Shown here: positions 62,590 through 64,000 of the stretch, in pieces
Layout of the letters: the number at the start of each line of letters is the position of its first letter
Position numbering within the stretch: position 1 is the first letter of the stretch
Assembly: GCF_000374045.1 (NCBI RefSeq)
Contig: NZ_KB893381.1
Span: forward strand, 158,144-222,143
Source of the DNA: Segetibacter koreensis DSM 18137
GTDB lineage: Bacteria > Bacteroidota > Bacteroidia > Chitinophagales > Chitinophagaceae
Length of the DNA stretch: 64,000 nt
Direction: 5' to 3'
The notes under the pieces: model-generated
What the model was told of the DNA's origin: nothing
Database searches by the model: none
Seen by the model: the letters and a program-made list of their open reading frames with translations, nothing else
Translations under genes and position numbers: made by a program

Positions 62590-63099
62590 TTTAAAAAATC
62601 CACCAAAAGGTCTTAAACGTCCGTTGCCACCTGACGTTCCCACTCCTTTCGAAATTTCAGTTGTGGATGAAACAAAAAGGAACTTACACAATGAATTGAC
62701 AGTTTTTAAAACTTGCGCAAACAATCCTGCTACAACTTTTATTGAGACTAGAATAGGGGCGATGAACAATAAAGAATGCATTATCTTTCAGAATAGACAC
62801 TCACATACCTTTTCAAACAATCCAGTTTGTTGCTGCCATTACTTAGAGTTGCTATTAAAAACTAGCAATAATCAAATATGTGGTAGTATAAGCGCGAAAT
62901 CCTTTCTTACCAAAGACCTTATTTTCTAATTTCTGCTTACATATACTTAAATAAAAAAAATTAAACTGCAAACAACACTGTTTGAAAGGAAGCCTCGCCG
63001 GTTGGTCTATTGAAATGATTATCAGCTATTTTTCATCTAAAAAATATCACTAAACATACTGCGATTGTTTAATTAACATAACAAATATTGATAAATAGT
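62590..63099. other. Non-coding region between dnaB and the cold-shock gene
   Basis: An open plus-strand frame runs through 62624-62929, but it has only a TTG start, is rich in Asn, Thr and Cys without a recognisable fold, and has no promoter. It is not called as a gene and could be a decayed remnant. No other feature was seen. Confidence 0.4.
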
Positions 63100-63129
63100 T
63101 TGCTGTTTTAAATAATAACGATATCTTTA
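63100..63129 (+). promoter_or_regulatory. Promoter of the cold-shock gene
   Basis: TTG at 63100-63102 is followed after 19 nt by TATCTTTA (63122-63129), one base from TAnnTTTG. The start would lie about 15 nt before the ATG, so the leader is short, unlike the long regulatory leaders of enterobacterial cspA. Confidence 0.6.
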
Positions 63130-63149
63130 ATTTATTAATTAAAATTATC

Positions 63150-63347
63150 ATGAAGGAAACAGGTACAGTTAAGTTTTTTAACACACTAAAGGGTTTTGGT
63201 TTTATTACAAGCACTAATGGAAAGGATTATTTTATTCATATTTCAGGGCTTAATGGTGTCTCATTAACTGATGGGGCAAAAGTTGAATTTGAAACCAGGC
63301 AAGGACAGAAAGGTTTAGAGGCTTTTAATGTCTCTTTACTTAACTAA
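63150..63347 (+). CDS. Cold-shock domain protein
   Basis: A 65-residue single OB-fold nucleic-acid chaperone. RNP1-like KGFGFIT and RNP2-like YFIHIS carry the aromatic residues that stack on single-stranded RNA or DNA, and the start TGTVKFFN is typical. The gene is monocistronic with a clear promoter and terminator. Confidence 0.95.
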   Translation: MKETGTVKFFNTLKGFGFITSTNGKDYFIHISGLNGVSLTDGAKVEFETRQGQKGLEAFNVSLLN

Positions 63348-63367
63348 ATATATATAAGTATATTAAC

Positions 63368-63400
63368 AAAAAAGCCACCTTCCATTAAGGTGGCTTTTTT
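63368..63400 (+). terminator. Intrinsic terminator of the cold-shock gene
   Basis: AAAAAAGCCACCTT (63368-63381) pairs perfectly with AAGGTGGCTTTTTT (63387-63400) around a 5-nt loop, with a T6 tract. It lies 20 nt past the stop. Confidence 0.93.
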
Positions 63401-63580
63401 GTTTAAACCATTCATTGTTCTTCGTCTGTCACTCATCTAATTTCCTTTGACTCAGCGCCTATTCCCCGCTCTTATTTTTTCATTACAGCTTTCACCCAAA
63501 AATCTTGAAAACCTTTTCCATAATTGTGTAACAATAACTTATAAGTGCAATGGTAGCTTTGCTATATTAATATAAATTAA

Positions 63581-64000
63581 ATGGCAATCGGAAATAATAA
63601 CTCTATTTACCTGCCCTTAGAAGGCATAGAAAGCGAACATGGGGCCATAATAGTTGATAAAGGATTAAGTAAGGTAAAAGGCATTACAGCACATAAAGTA
63701 GAATATAATAACAACCGGGCAGTCATAAACACTAATGGAGATGCAGACGTTTTACCAGATGCGGTTAAAGCTATTCGTGATTTAGGGTATAATGTAGAAA
63801 CAATCAAAAAAACTTTTCCTGTTCTTAATATGTCTTGTGCTTCTTGTGCAAGCAGTTCACAAAGCATGTTGGAAAACGAGCCAGGAGTAGTAGCTGCCGC
63901 TGTTAATTATGCAAATGCAACGGCGCTGGTAGAATATATTCCAACTATAACAGACCCGGGCAGGTTAAAAGCTGCACTGCAAAGCATCGGCTATGATCTG
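63581..64000 (+). CDS. Heavy-metal (probably copper) P-type ATPase, N-terminal fragment
   Basis: The ATG at 63581 opens 140 codons that run off the right edge. Two heavy-metal-associated (HMA) ferredoxin-like domains are seen. The second (about 78-140) has the metal site MSCASCASS (cysteines 86 and 89), and GYDL closes its fold. The first (about 8-72, ending AIRDLGYNVE) keeps the fold pattern but lacks the CxxC pair. This layout is that of CopA-type copper exporters. The transporter part lies outside the window, so the metal is inferred. Confidence 0.8.
   Translation, partial: MAIGNNNSIYLPLEGIESEHGAIIVDKGLSKVKGITAHKVEYNNNRAVINTNGDADVLPDAVKAIRDLGYNVETIKKTFPVLNMSCASCASSSQSMLENEPGVVAAAVNYANATALVEYIPTITDPGRLKAALQSIGYDL

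Noticed and set aside
62624-62929. Plus-strand frame of about 100 residues after dnaB
   Set aside because: Only a TTG start, no promoter, and composition without recognisable motifs; kept as an observation but not called as a gene.

Overview
This AT-rich window comes from a member of the Bacteroidota and looks most like Chitinophagia/Chitinophagaceae. The evidence is three SusC/SusD pairs, a C-terminal type IX secretion (T9SS) sorting domain, a GLPGLI-family gene, paired FG-GAP/VCBS lipoproteins with ASPIC/UnbV domains, promoters of the Bacteroidota type (TTG, spacer, TAnnTTTG), and the tRNA-tuf-tRNA-secE-nusG cluster typical of the phylum. No insertion sequence, phage gene, integrase or CRISPR array was seen. 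The genus is not claimed.

Layout. 1-351: N-terminus of a secreted protein cut by the left edge, followed by about 1 kb without genes. 1.4-4.6 kb, minus strand: a translation cluster read as promoter, tRNA-Thr(TGT), tRNA-Tyr, tRNA-Gly, tRNA-Thr(GGT), tuf, tRNA-Trp, secE, nusG, with an inverted repeat in every spacer. 4.6-16 kb, minus strand: a small lipoprotein and two SusC/SusD operons, one with a DUF1735 lipoprotein. 16-20 kb: a helix-hairpin-helix/beta-barrel protein translationally coupled to a second barrel protein, and folD. 20-38 kb: a carbohydrate-type block of a secreted GH65 enzyme, two giant FG-GAP lipoproteins, a PfkB sugar kinase and a third SusC/SusD pair, with two paralogous membrane-anchored GyrI-like proteins on the opposite strand at either side. 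38-45 kb: a four-gene two-component operon and a PolX-like protein. 45-48 kb: a T9SS-exported repeat protein. 48.5-53.3 kb: two different glycogen branching enzymes, one with a lysine/alanine-rich tail. 53.6-57.6 kb: an outer-membrane protein plus GLPGLI pair and a VOC protein. 57.9-60.2 kb, minus strand: rplK-rplA-rplJ-rplL. 60.9-64 kb: dnaB, a cold-shock gene and the N-terminus of a metal P-type ATPase.

How the genes work together. The ribosomal and translation genes are normally one neighbourhood (secE-nusG-rplKAJL-rpoBC). Here they are split: nusG is followed by a hairpin and a gene desert, rplKAJL lies about 55 kb away in the reverse relative order with its own promoter and terminator, and rpoBC is not in the window. 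The intervening DNA is mostly nutrient capture at the outer membrane (SusCD pairs, FG-GAP lipoproteins, GH65) and alpha-glucan metabolism (GH65, sugar kinase, two branching enzymes).

The best candidates for undescribed biology are the bookend arrangement of GyrI-like paralogues around the FG-GAP/kinase block, the exported helix-hairpin-helix barrel coupled to a second barrel, the basic repeat tail on a branching enzyme, the PolX-like protein with an altered polymerase site, and the hairpin-studded tRNA/tuf operon. All functional statements are inferred from sequence alone.
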